Assembly (NCBI GenBank): GCA_016840965.1
Contig: JAEORI010000289.1
Span: 1 to 8,317, forward strand
Source of the DNA: Candidatus Thorarchaeota archaeon
GTDB lineage: Archaea > Asgardarchaeota > Thorarchaeia > Thorarchaeales > Thorarchaeaceae
DNA length: 8,317 nucleotides
Direction: 5' to 3'
Positions within the stretch are counted from its first letter, which is position 1, and each line of letters opens with the position of its first letter. The notes beneath the pieces are model-generated. The model saw nothing but the letters and a program-made list of their open reading frames with translations. It ran no database searches and was not told where the DNA came from. Shown here piece after piece: positions 1-6,926 of the stretch. A program made the position numbers and the translations under genes.

Positions 1-496
1 CTGCACTGTCAGCATAACCTGTGGAATCCATGATGATCTTTGAAAGCGCTCCTCTCATCCCGACTCTGTCCACAGCTTGGGCAATCCCATCGAAACCATA
101 TCTGGTGTGAATCATACACTCAATGAAGGATGTCGTTCCTGTTCGGATCATCTCAGCCATGCATAGCTCTGCAGAAACTCGGCCATCTTCCTGTGTGAAA
201 TTGCCCTGAAGTACCCAGACATATTTCTTGAGCCAATCCACCAAAGAAACGTCATCAGCACACCCCCTGATGAGAGCTTGAGCAAGATGTGTATGTGTAT
301 CGATGAGCCCAGGCATGACAAGCTTGTTCTTGGCATCTATGACCAGCTCAGCCTTGTGACCCTTCAACTCATCAGTTTGTCCAACATCCGTAATAGTATC
401 ATTCTCAATGAAGAGTGACCCGTCTGTTATGATTTCACGCTTGGGATTTAGAGTGAGAATGTATCCGTTCTTTATGAGAATCGATTTCGGCGGCAA
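1..496 (-). CDS. Amidohydrolase, MTA/SAH deaminase (TrzA/AtzA-like) group, 5' part only
   Basis: The N-terminal 165 codons are visible and the rest lies beyond the left edge. The protein begins with the small beta-sandwich typical of the superfamily (SILIKNGYILTLNP), then the strand leading to the first metal-binding motif, MPGLIDTHTH at residues 61-70. H68 and H70 are the expected HxH ligands at the start of the TIM barrel. RGCADDVSLVDWL (78-90) and AEMIRTGTTSF (114-124) are typical of the cytosine deaminase/MTA-SAH deaminase/chlorohydrolase branch, which hydrolytically removes an amino group or halide from a purine, nucleoside or triazine ring. The start is a TTG at 494-496, chosen because GGAGGT (505-510, minus) sits 8 nt upstream and no in-frame ATG fits the fold. 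It lies 70 bp downstream of the histidine kinase on the same strand and may be co-transcribed with it. The family is well supported. The substrate is not, because the later metal and substrate residues are outside the window. Confidence 0.85.
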   Translation of the reverse strand, partial: MPPKSILIKNGYILTLNPKREIITDGSLFIENDTITDVGQTDELKGHKAELVIDAKNKLVMPGLIDTHTHLAQALIRGCADDVSLVDWLKKYVWVLQGNFTQEDGRVSAELCMAEMIRTGTTSFIECMIHTRYGFDGIAQAVDRVGMRGALSKIIMDSTGYADSA

Positions 497-504
497 GAGA
501 TGTT

Positions 505-510
505 ACCTCC
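505..510 (-). promoter_or_regulatory. Ribosome binding site that fixes the TTG start of the amidohydrolase
   Basis: GGAGGT on the minus strand, 8 nt before the TTG at 496. It is a perfect Shine-Dalgarno core and is the main reason for choosing a non-ATG start. Confidence 0.7.
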
Positions 511-566
511 CTGCAGACCGAGTATCCACTCTCACGTGACATAACACTTGCGGTTTACCTAGTCAA

Positions 567-2363
567 TTAAGGAATCCGGAATGTGATTACGATTTCCAGG
601 CCTTGGTCAGGCTTACCTTTCACCCGATCTTTCACTTCTGGTACGCCGCCATACTTTTCCGCCAGCCTCCTAACAAGGTGCAATCCAACGCCACCATATC
701 GTCGAGTGGGTTCAAAGAGATCGGGTTTCTTTTCATCGGGAATTCCTGAACCATTATCAGAAATGCTCAAATGGAAAGTCTTCCCCGAAGTCTTACCAGT
801 AACACTTACTTCCTTTTTGGCATCATCCTTTGGATTATGAACAACTGCATTCTCGAGAAGATTCCAGACTAACTGGCTCAAAGCTTGATCAGCAAGTACC
901 ATCACGTTTTTGGGCATTTTAGCAATATCCACCCTCACTCCGCGTTGTTTGAATAGCAACTCGGTTTCTGCTTGAACCACAGTTCCTAAGTTCATGGGAC
1001 CAAGAGGTTCAGTCTTTGCCTCCTCTGCTTTTCGAACCTTCTGGATAAGCTCAAGGCATCGAAGAGCTCCATCCATTACATATCTCTTGGATCTCATGAT
1101 TTGTTCAGGTGGTGAATCAGTCTCAAGGAAGTCTCCGCCAGCGAGAATAAGTTGAAGTTGGTTCCCAATATCATGGAGTAGTAGGTCGAGAAGGAAGTAC
1201 ACCTCAGCCTCCGTCTTTTTCAAATCAGAGATGTCTGTGAATATTGCTATACTCCCCAAGAATTCGCCATCTGGACCCAGTAAGGGAGATGCAGAAACCA
1301 TAACTGGTACCAATCCTCCAGACTTGTGTTTGAGCAATGCTTCGTAATGCTCAATCTTACCCTTCTTTCGTTCCTCCATCTTTTCATGTACTTGGTTCTC
1401 GGTCCATCCATGCAGGATGTCTGTGATGGGAATTCCAATCAAGCTTTCAGGGTCATCACAGCCCATCATTTTGCACAATGCATCATTTGCAAGAACCATA
1501 GCACCATCAGCATTGTCAACACCTAGACCGGAGTCCATTGTTTCAATGAGGGATCTGTATCTACGTTCACTTTCCTGAAGTGCGTACGCGCTTCGTTTTT
1601 CATCCGTGATATCGATAAGTTGTGCCACGGTCTTGATTTGTCCATCACGACTTCTAATGGTTCCAACATTCATTCGAATGTCTCTGACCTCTCCATCTTT
1701 GCGTATAACTTGGAACTCGTAGACTGAAGGGACTGTTTCACCTTTCTGTCGTTTAAGATATCTAGTAGCAACCAGATCTAAGCTATCAGGATGTAAGAAG
1801 CCCCTAAAGTCATGACCTAGGAGTTCACTTCTTCTACGACCAAGAATATCGCACATCTTGTCGTTGACATATTCAAATTGGTAATTATTATCAACTACAA
1901 TGATGCCACTGAAACTATAGTAATCAACCATAAACTCTAGAATTTCCTTCCTGGCGATGATTGTCTCTTCTGCTGCGACCCTTCGACTCAGGTCGATGAT
2001 ATAGACAACAAAACCAACTGTCTTTCCATTCACGACCACTCTATCGGTAAACACTTGGGTTGGAACCTTGACCCGATCGCCCCTAACTACCCTCAACGAG
2101 ATTGAAGTAGGTGACTCGCCATTACTAAGTAGTTTGAGACCTTGGTCCACTAAGTCTTGTTGTTCTGGTGCCACTAGATCGTGAACTGTAACACCGGCAT
2201 CAATTGCTACCTTATTCAATTTGAGTAGTTCAAGAGCTGGAGGGTTTGCATAACAAAGAATGGATTCTTCATCAAATTCGACCACTGGAATATGCATGGT
2301 GTCCGCTACTTGACGAAACGACTTCCTATCTGGAGACGGTTTTCGCTCATAAGACTTTTTCAT
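567..2363 (-). CDS. Soluble triple-PAS sensor histidine kinase (orphan)
   Basis: 598 residues with no membrane segment or signal peptide, so a cytoplasmic sensor. Three PAS modules can be traced at about 17-128, 140-256 and 266-383. The second and third end in PAC-like segments (RKDGEVRDIRMNVGTI; GGLVPVMVSASPLLGPDGEFLG) followed by DITD/DISD linkers into coiled-coil-like helices. The dimerisation/phosphoacceptor helix is at about 388-445, with LLLHDIGNQLQLI and H397 as the likely phosphorylated histidine. The HATPase follows: N-box NLLENAVVHN (501-510), G1 DNGSGIP (536-542) and G2 YGGVGLHL (556-563). The ATP-binding residues look intact, so it should be active. The ATG at 2363 is preceded by GAGGG with a short 3-nt spacer. 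No heme-ligand, FAD or GAF signature is evident, so the ligand is unknown. No receiver-domain protein is next to it, as is common for archaeal PAS kinases. It is divergent from the ferredoxin-AOR pair and upstream of the amidohydrolase. Confidence 0.93.
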   Translation of the reverse strand: MKKSYERKPSPDRKSFRQVADTMHIPVVEFDEESILCYANPPALELLKLNKVAIDAGVTVHDLVAPEQQDLVDQGLKLLSNGESPTSISLRVVRGDRVKVPTQVFTDRVVVNGKTVGFVVYIIDLSRRVAAEETIIARKEILEFMVDYYSFSGIIVVDNNYQFEYVNDKMCDILGRRRSELLGHDFRGFLHPDSLDLVATRYLKRQKGETVPSVYEFQVIRKDGEVRDIRMNVGTIRSRDGQIKTVAQLIDITDEKRSAYALQESERRYRSLIETMDSGLGVDNADGAMVLANDALCKMMGCDDPESLIGIPITDILHGWTENQVHEKMEERKKGKIEHYEALLKHKSGGLVPVMVSASPLLGPDGEFLGSIAIFTDISDLKKTEAEVYFLLDLLLHDIGNQLQLILAGGDFLETDSPPEQIMRSKRYVMDGALRCLELIQKVRKAEEAKTEPLGPMNLGTVVQAETELLFKQRGVRVDIAKMPKNVMVLADQALSQLVWNLLENAVVHNPKDDAKKEVSVTGKTSGKTFHLSISDNGSGIPDEKKPDLFEPTRRYGGVGLHLVRRLAEKYGGVPEVKDRVKGKPDQGLEIVITFRIP

Positions 2364-2422
2364 GGTCCCTCATCTATATCCATTGCTAACTCCAAATCTG
2401 CGCAGCAAAGCATAAGTCGGGC

Positions 2423-2441
2423 GATTCGTTCGTCACGAATC
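2423..2441. promoter_or_regulatory. Palindrome GATTCGT-N5-ACGAATC, possible operator
   Basis: A perfect 7-bp inverted repeat (GATTCGT at 2423-2429, ACGAATC at 2435-2441) with a 5-nt spacer TCGTC. It lies in the divergent region just upstream of the candidate kinase TATA element and next to an AT-rich stretch facing the ferredoxin. Arm length and centre-to-centre spacing (about 12 bp) suit a dimeric helix-turn-helix regulator. Chance occurrence cannot be excluded. It is not a terminator, because both flanking genes point away from it. Confidence 0.35.
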
Positions 2442-2529
2442 TTCTTTAATTACTTTAGTAAGATGTACTCGATGGATGGCAACAACTTAAAGTGCCGGAA
2501 GCAAGAGGGAGAAGGCTGAATAATCAATC

Positions 2530-2535
2530 GGAGAG
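2530..2535 (+). promoter_or_regulatory. Ribosome binding site supporting the TTG start of the ferredoxin
   Basis: GGAGAG, 8 nt ahead of the TTG at 2544. It supports this non-ATG start, which keeps the complete first cysteine cluster. Confidence 0.5.
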
Positions 2536-2543
2536 ACCACCTA

Positions 2544-3035
2544 TTGAAGAGTTTCCTAGCAATTGATCTCCATAAATGTACAGGCTGTAGAAACTGTGAA
2601 TTGGCCTGTTCTGCTGCGCACACAAATTCGTTTAATCCTAGAAGGTCGAGGATTCAGATTCTGAAGGACGAGGTGCGAAACCTAATGGTTCCAATGGTCT
2701 GCCTTCAGTGCGAGGACCCATTATGTGAACAAGCGTGTCCAAATGGCGCAATCTCCTACAACGAGAAGGGAATCCTCGTAGTAGACAGTAAAGTGTGTAT
2801 AGGTTGCATGAACTGTGTAACAGCATGTATCTACGGGGGAATAGAGATTGATCCGAGGACTCTGAAAGCAGTGAAGTGTGATCTTTGTTGGGGAGACCCT
2901 GCCTGTATGAAAGCATGCGAATACAGAGCGATCAGTCTTGTTGAGGCCAAAGAGGAAGGGCTCAGAGCAAGGAGAGTGGGCGTTGACATTGCCTATCAGA
3001 CAGTAGGGATGAAGACAAGGGAGGTACAAGAATGA
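2544..3035 (+). CDS. Four-cluster [4Fe-4S] ferredoxin, electron-transfer subunit of the AOR
   Basis: 163 residues with 16 cysteines in four groups: C12/C15/C18/C22, C53/C56/C61/C65, C85/C88/C91/C95 and C112/C115/C121/C125. This is the HybA/DmsB/PhsB-like pattern of four [4Fe-4S] clusters, with the longer Cx4C and Cx5C gaps in groups 2 and 4. There is no Tat or Sec signal, so it is cytoplasmic. Similar small polyferredoxins partner tungsten oxidoreductases in archaeal WOR5, in AorA of bacterial AOR complexes, in BamC of class II benzoyl-CoA reductase and in YdhY/YdhV. It should therefore carry electrons from the tungstopterin subunit to a soluble acceptor. The start is TTG at 2544 with GGAGAG at 2530-2535, 8 nt upstream; the first internal Met (residue 48) would remove the first cluster. 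Its stop overlaps the AOR start (ATGA), implying co-translation. Confidence 0.92.
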   Translation: MKSFLAIDLHKCTGCRNCELACSAAHTNSFNPRRSRIQILKDEVRNLMVPMVCLQCEDPLCEQACPNGAISYNEKGILVVDSKVCIGCMNCVTACIYGGIEIDPRTLKAVKCDLCWGDPACMKACEYRAISLVEAKEEGLRARRVGVDIAYQTVGMKTREVQE

Positions 3036-4960
3036 CTTTTCCTTACAAAGGATACGCTGGTTACTATCTTGACGTAGATTTGACAAAAGGTAAGGTTCAC
3101 AAGAAGGAACTTGAGAAGGAATGGGTAAGACTCTATCTCGGGGGAAGTGGAGTTGCCGCTAGGATTCTATGGGACAGAACCGGTCCTGACACTGACCCTC
3201 TCGGTCCTGATAACGTTCTGGTTGTTGGAACAGGACCCCTCACAGGCGCAATGTTCTCTCCTTCTGGAAGAATGATGTTTGCCGCAAAAGGTCCACTCAC
3301 TGGTGTATGGGCTGAAAGCCATGTTGGAGGATTCTTAGGACCGGAGATCAAGTACTCAGGATTCGATTTTGTTGTGTTCAATGGACGTTCAGAGAAACCA
3401 GTCTATCTCTCGCTTCGAGATGGAGAGGCTGAGCTTCTCGATGCATCACACCTATGGGGGAAAGAAACCAATGTGACCACCCAGATGATGCGTGAGGACC
3501 ACAAGGACCCGACATTGGAAACCGGAGTAATTGGTCCTGCAGGTGAGAATAAGGTCTTGTATGGTTCTATCATCGTTGACTTTTATCGAGCTGCAGGCCG
3601 AGCCGGGTTGGGATCTGTTCTTGGATCAAAGAATGTCAAGGGCATTGCAGCAAGTGGATCCCTAGGGATTGAAGTCCATGATATGGACAAATTCCTCGAG
3701 GCCAATGAAAAAGAGATGGAGAAACTTAGAAATCCTCTCTGGACTGAGTCACTATCATCTCTGAGAAAATATGGAACAACGGACCTTGTTGCGATAATAA
3801 ACGAGATTGGCAGATTACCTACGAAAAATCATTGGACCGGGTTCTATGAAGATGCAGATGAAATCGGTCCTGAAACTATCGCTGAGGGGTACAGAATTGC
3901 TCAAGAAGCATGCCACGGATGCGCTATTGGATGTAAGTACATCATTCGTGTCAATGAGGGTAAGTACTCTACCGGACCTATAGGAGGACCTGAATATGAA
4001 ACAATCATGGCATTCGGTTCTAATTGTCTGAATAGTGATATCGAATCAATATTCCATCTTGGAAAGAGATGTGATCTTCTAGGAATGGACACTATAAGCT
4101 GTGGAAAGACCATCGGTTTTGCAATGGATCTCTTTGAGCAGGGTATTATATCAGCTAACGAAGCTGATGGGCTTGATCTGGGCTGGGGTAATGCGGAAAC
4201 ACAGACCGAGCTTGTTGAGAAGATAGCCAAACGTGAAGGATTTGGCGACATACTTGCCAATGGTGTCAGGAAGGCTGCAGAAATGATTGGAGGCGAGGCT
4301 TGGAGATATGCAGTGCATGTCAAGGGGCTCGAGGCATCCGGACAGGACCCTCGGGCGCACCAGAGCATAGGATTGACCTATGCGACCAATGTGAGGGGTG
4401 CGGACCACCTAAGAAGCCTCTCAAGTCTTGAAGAACTGGGTTATCCTGACATCGTCATTGAACGCTTTGGCAAGGAGAAAGCCGACGCTATCTTGGATAT
4501 TATGTCCCCAGTTCATAAAGGACAGGTAGTCTGGGACATGGAAGACCTGTACGCAATTGTAGACTCAGCAGTGATTTGTAAGTATGGAACTATGTGGCCA
4601 CCGGTCTATTACTATGACACCTTTGTGAACGTGATACCTCATCTAACAGGGATGACAGAATGGGGAGACCCGAAGTTTGTCAGAAGAGCCGGAGAGAGAA
4701 TCAGTCACCTTAGGAGAGCCTATAACCATAGACTCGGTGTGACTCGGAAGGAAGAGACCCTACCCCCAAGGCTGTTGGAAGAACCAATGCCAACAGGACC
4801 TTCAAAGGGCGGTCTCCCAGACCTTGACTATATGCTAGATGACTACTATGAGTTTCGAGGCTGTGACCGTGAAACTGGCTATCCAAAAGAAGCTAAACTG
4901 AAAGAACTTGATCTTGATTTCGTGATTGACGACCTTAAACCCCGCGGAATGACAAGGTAA
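3032..4960 (+). CDS. Aldehyde:ferredoxin oxidoreductase family catalytic subunit (tungstopterin enzyme)
   Basis: 642 residues, close to the AOR/BamB size range and slightly longer than the roughly 605-residue Pyrococcus AOR. The N-terminal AOR domain (about 5-210) shows GGSGVAARIL (37-46), GTGPLTGAMFSPSGR (66-80), ESHVGG (95-100) and GRAGLGSVLGSKNVKG (189-204). Domains 2 and 3 carry the [4Fe-4S] ligands C294, C297, C301 (CHGCAIGC) and distal C516 (DSAVICKYG). Also visible are active-site-region GPEYET (319-324), pterin-motif-like DLLGMDTISCG (348-358), and ATNVRGADHLR with H459 at the place of the Pyrococcus active-site histidine. All ligands appear intact. The family oxidises aldehydes to acids, passing electrons to ferredoxin; relatives reduce aryl-CoA esters. 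The ATG overlaps the ferredoxin stop and has GGGAGGT (3019-3025) 6 nt upstream. No FAD/NAD subunit or cofactor gene is adjacent. Near the C-terminus RGCD replaces the usual RGWD. Substrate and W versus Mo cannot be read from sequence. Confidence 0.95.
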   Translation: MTFPYKGYAGYYLDVDLTKGKVHKKELEKEWVRLYLGGSGVAARILWDRTGPDTDPLGPDNVLVVGTGPLTGAMFSPSGRMMFAAKGPLTGVWAESHVGGFLGPEIKYSGFDFVVFNGRSEKPVYLSLRDGEAELLDASHLWGKETNVTTQMMREDHKDPTLETGVIGPAGENKVLYGSIIVDFYRAAGRAGLGSVLGSKNVKGIAASGSLGIEVHDMDKFLEANEKEMEKLRNPLWTESLSSLRKYGTTDLVAIINEIGRLPTKNHWTGFYEDADEIGPETIAEGYRIAQEACHGCAIGCKYIIRVNEGKYSTGPIGGPEYETIMAFGSNCLNSDIESIFHLGKRCDLLGMDTISCGKTIGFAMDLFEQGIISANEADGLDLGWGNAETQTELVEKIAKREGFGDILANGVRKAAEMIGGEAWRYAVHVKGLEASGQDPRAHQSIGLTYATNVRGADHLRSLSSLEELGYPDIVIERFGKEKADAILDIMSPVHKGQVVWDMEDLYAIVDSAVICKYGTMWPPVYYYDTFVNVIPHLTGMTEWGDPKFVRRAGERISHLRRAYNHRLGVTRKEETLPPRLLEEPMPTGPSKGGLPDLDYMLDDYYEFRGCDRETGYPKEAKLKELDLDFVIDDLKPRGMTR

Positions 4961-5064
4961 TGACGTAGGGGTTTATTCAGTGGGAGTACCTTTAAGTAAT
5001 ATATCAGAAAGCGGGTATTTGTTAATAGATTGCCTAGTTAAAGCAGAGAAGGCGAACTGCAGAT
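4961..5064 (+). promoter_or_regulatory. Short intergenic region with a possible promoter for the ClC gene
   Basis: A 104-bp gap, AT-rich in its centre. CTTTAAGTAATATAT (4990-5004) is a plausible archaeal TATA element that would start transcription near 5020-5030, leaving a leader of about 40 nt. This suggests the ClC gene has its own promoter rather than relying only on read-through from AOR. No T-rich terminator follows the AOR stop. Confidence 0.35.
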
Positions 5065-6870
5065 ATGATTCAAAGGAATGCAATGCGACGTCAAGTAGTT
5101 CTTTACGCATTGGGAGCGTTCATTGGAGTCGTTTCAGGTATTACAGCGGTTCTGTTCAGACTACTTATTCTCAGTATTAGTCAAGTCTTTGTTATCGTCC
5201 CGCAGATTCTGGGCGTTGTAGGATGGATTGTTGTTCCAGCTCTAGGAGGCTTTATTGTTGCCTTTATTGTTGTCAGATATGCACCTGAAGCAAAAGGTCA
5301 TGGTGTACCAGAGGTCATGGAGTCGTATGCCATTCATGGCGGGAAGATTCGCTTTCGCGTTCCACTTCTGAAAAGTTTTGCTTCTGCAATCTGCATAGGG
5401 TCAGGAGGCTCTTGCGGTCGAGAAGGACCCATTGCACAGATTGGAGCAGGTGCAGGGTCTGCAGTTGCAACCGCCCTCGGCCTTGAAAAACGAGAGAGAA
5501 AGACTCTACTTGTATGTGGACTTTCATCAGGGATAGCGGCTACATTCAACGCGCCTTTGGGTGGAGCTCTATTTGGAATCGAGGTGCTAGCGGGGGGAAT
5601 AATCGGATTCTCAATTCTACCAGTAATTCTAGCATCAGTTGTTGCTACAGCAATAGCTGATTTAATCCTCGGAACTGCTGTTTCGTTCCAAGCACCACTT
5701 TTTGTGATGGGACATCCACTTGAGCTCGTTTTTTATCTTATTTTAGGAATCGCATTCGGTGGTATTAGTGTCATCTGGATGAGAGGCTTCTACTCCATTG
5801 AGGACCTATTAGAAAAACTCCGAGCTTCTAAGTATATACTTCCAGCATTTGGAGGGCTACTGACGGGTCTTCTCGCATTTGGAACCATCTACTTGGAAAC
5901 CTTTTTTGCATACTCAGGAGAATTCGCAACCAACCAACCCTATTATCCAGCGATAATGGGAGTAGGATATGCTTTCATCGATGCAACGCTGATTGGAAAT
6001 GTAGCATTAGGAGCTCTATTTCTCTTTGGTATTATGAAAATTCTTGCTACTAGCTTCACTCTAGGGTCTGGTGGCTCTGGGGGTGTATTTGCACCAACTC
6101 TGTTCATAGGAGCTGCGTTTGGTGGTGCATTTGGTTTGGTCTTTTCAGCAATCGTACCTTGGGCGGTCCCACAACCTATGGCATTTGCATTAGTAGGTAT
6201 GGCTGCGCTTTTTGCTGGGTCAGGACGAGCTCCCATCACGTGTATTGTTATGTTGATGGAAATGACAGCTGATTATTCACTGATACTGCCATTGATGATT
6301 GCGGTGTCCTCATCTTTCTTTGTTTCTTCGCTTATTGAGTCTGAAAGCATTTACACAATGAAACTGTCCAGGAGGGGAGTGAAAATTCGAAGTGGACTTC
6401 ATATATCAGCCCTCCAGACAATAGAAGTCAACGAAGCAATGACTACTGATCCCACAGTATTGCATCCTACACAGACAACAACCGAAGTCTTTGAAATCAT
6501 CGACAAAACTCATCATACTAAATTCCCTGTTGTTGATGACTTTGGCAATGTCATTGGCATATTGATAGCTGAGGATCTTTTCCATGACCCTAAGGAGGAC
6601 GGTAGTGAATATCAAGTCAGAGAACTCATGAATCCGGACTTCTTGCGTCTTTCACCCGGATGTACAGTTGATAGCGCACTTCAGGCAATGATGAAACGAG
6701 ACGAGGGACATGCGGTAATAGCCGATCCGGAGAATCCTGAACGGATGATTGGTTACATCACTAAAGCAGACGTCCTCAAGGCGTACGAAATTGCTATCAT
6801 CAGGCTTCAAAAATCGGGCATTGATGTGGAGGATATTGATTCTGCAGAAATTATCAATGTGGATAAGTAG
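5065..6870 (+). CDS. ClC family chloride channel/transporter with C-terminal CBS pair
   Basis: 601 residues. The hydrophobic ClC domain (about 10-425) shows the anion-binding signatures: GHGVPE (78-83, equivalent to GSGIPE), GREGP (118-122) with gating glutamate E120, GGVFAPT (339-345), and Y430 in the position of the E. coli ClC Tyr445. After APLGGALFGIEV, the first of the two usual glutamates is present (E173) but the next residue, the internal proton glutamate of E. coli ClC (E203), is V174. Two CBS domains follow (about 455-508 and 518-575), which in this family bind adenine nucleotides and regulate gating. It acts in the cytoplasmic membrane and moves Cl- or a related anion. The ATG at 5065 has only a distant GAAGG; Met7 (5083) has AAGGA 5 nt upstream and could be the real start. 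The functional link to the flanking redox genes is unclear. Confidence 0.95.
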   Translation: MIQRNAMRRQVVLYALGAFIGVVSGITAVLFRLLILSISQVFVIVPQILGVVGWIVVPALGGFIVAFIVVRYAPEAKGHGVPEVMESYAIHGGKIRFRVPLLKSFASAICIGSGGSCGREGPIAQIGAGAGSAVATALGLEKRERKTLLVCGLSSGIAATFNAPLGGALFGIEVLAGGIIGFSILPVILASVVATAIADLILGTAVSFQAPLFVMGHPLELVFYLILGIAFGGISVIWMRGFYSIEDLLEKLRASKYILPAFGGLLTGLLAFGTIYLETFFAYSGEFATNQPYYPAIMGVGYAFIDATLIGNVALGALFLFGIMKILATSFTLGSGGSGGVFAPTLFIGAAFGGAFGLVFSAIVPWAVPQPMAFALVGMAALFAGSGRAPITCIVMLMEMTADYSLILPLMIAVSSSFFVSSLIESESIYTMKLSRRGVKIRSGLHISALQTIEVNEAMTTDPTVLHPTQTTTEVFEIIDKTHHTKFPVVDDFGNVIGILIAEDLFHDPKEDGSEYQVRELMNPDFLRLSPGCTVDSALQAMMKRDEGHAVIADPENPERMIGYITKADVLKAYEIAIIRLQKSGIDVEDIDSAEIINVDK

Positions 6871-6897
6871 TTCTCTCAATGGAAACCCGGAGAACTC

Positions 6898-6905
6898 TTT
6901 ATGTT
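6898..6905 (+). promoter_or_regulatory. TATA-like element for a leaderless transcript
   Basis: TTTATGTT, centred about 26 bp before the ATG at 6927 and preceded by the purine-rich GGAGAA. This is the archaeal TATA distance for a transcript whose first base is the A of the start codon. It is the main reason for choosing 6927 rather than the upstream in-frame ATG at 6879; neither start has a Shine-Dalgarno sequence. Confidence 0.5.
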
Positions 6906-6926
6906 GATAATATCCTAAGATTCAGT

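Larger units (their letters stand above)
2364..2543. promoter_or_regulatory. Divergent intergenic region between the kinase and the ferredoxin-AOR operon
   Basis: This 180-bp gap separates two divergently transcribed units, so it should hold both promoters. A weak TATA-like CTTATGC on the minus strand (2410-2416) would place kinase transcription start about 20 nt before its ATG. On the plus strand ACTTAAAG (2485-2492), or the AT-rich run TTTAATTACTTTA (2445-2457), could serve the ferredoxin. None is a strong archaeal TATA/BRE match. The region also contains the palindrome listed separately. No open reading frame with a recognisable product was found in it. Confidence 0.4.

Noticed and set aside
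148..336. 62-codon minus-strand open frame beginning ATG.
   Set aside because: It is out of frame with the amidohydrolase, whose HTH motif and strong ribosome site are in the true frame; it has no recognisable domain.
532..539. Palindrome TCACGTGA upstream of the amidohydrolase start.
   Set aside because: An 8-bp palindrome is expected every few hundred bases; nothing else supports an operator here.
583..840. Plus-strand 85-codon frame opposite the kinase ATPase domain.
   Set aside because: Antisense shadow of a well-supported coding region, with no ribosome site and no recognisable fold.
3901..4368. Minus-strand 155-codon frame inside the AOR gene.
   Set aside because: Antisense shadow; the AOR frame carries every family motif through this stretch.
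4936..4975. Inverted repeat TAAACCCC / GGGGTTTA (8-bp stem, 24-nt loop) spanning the AOR stop codon.
   Set aside because: The loop is long, no T-tract follows, and several such 8-bp pairs with a similar loop are expected by chance in 8 kb. Not called as a terminator.
4980..5180. 66-codon plus-strand frame (first codon GTG) between the AOR and ClC genes.
   Set aside because: It overlaps the ClC N-terminal membrane helices in another frame and resembles no known small protein.
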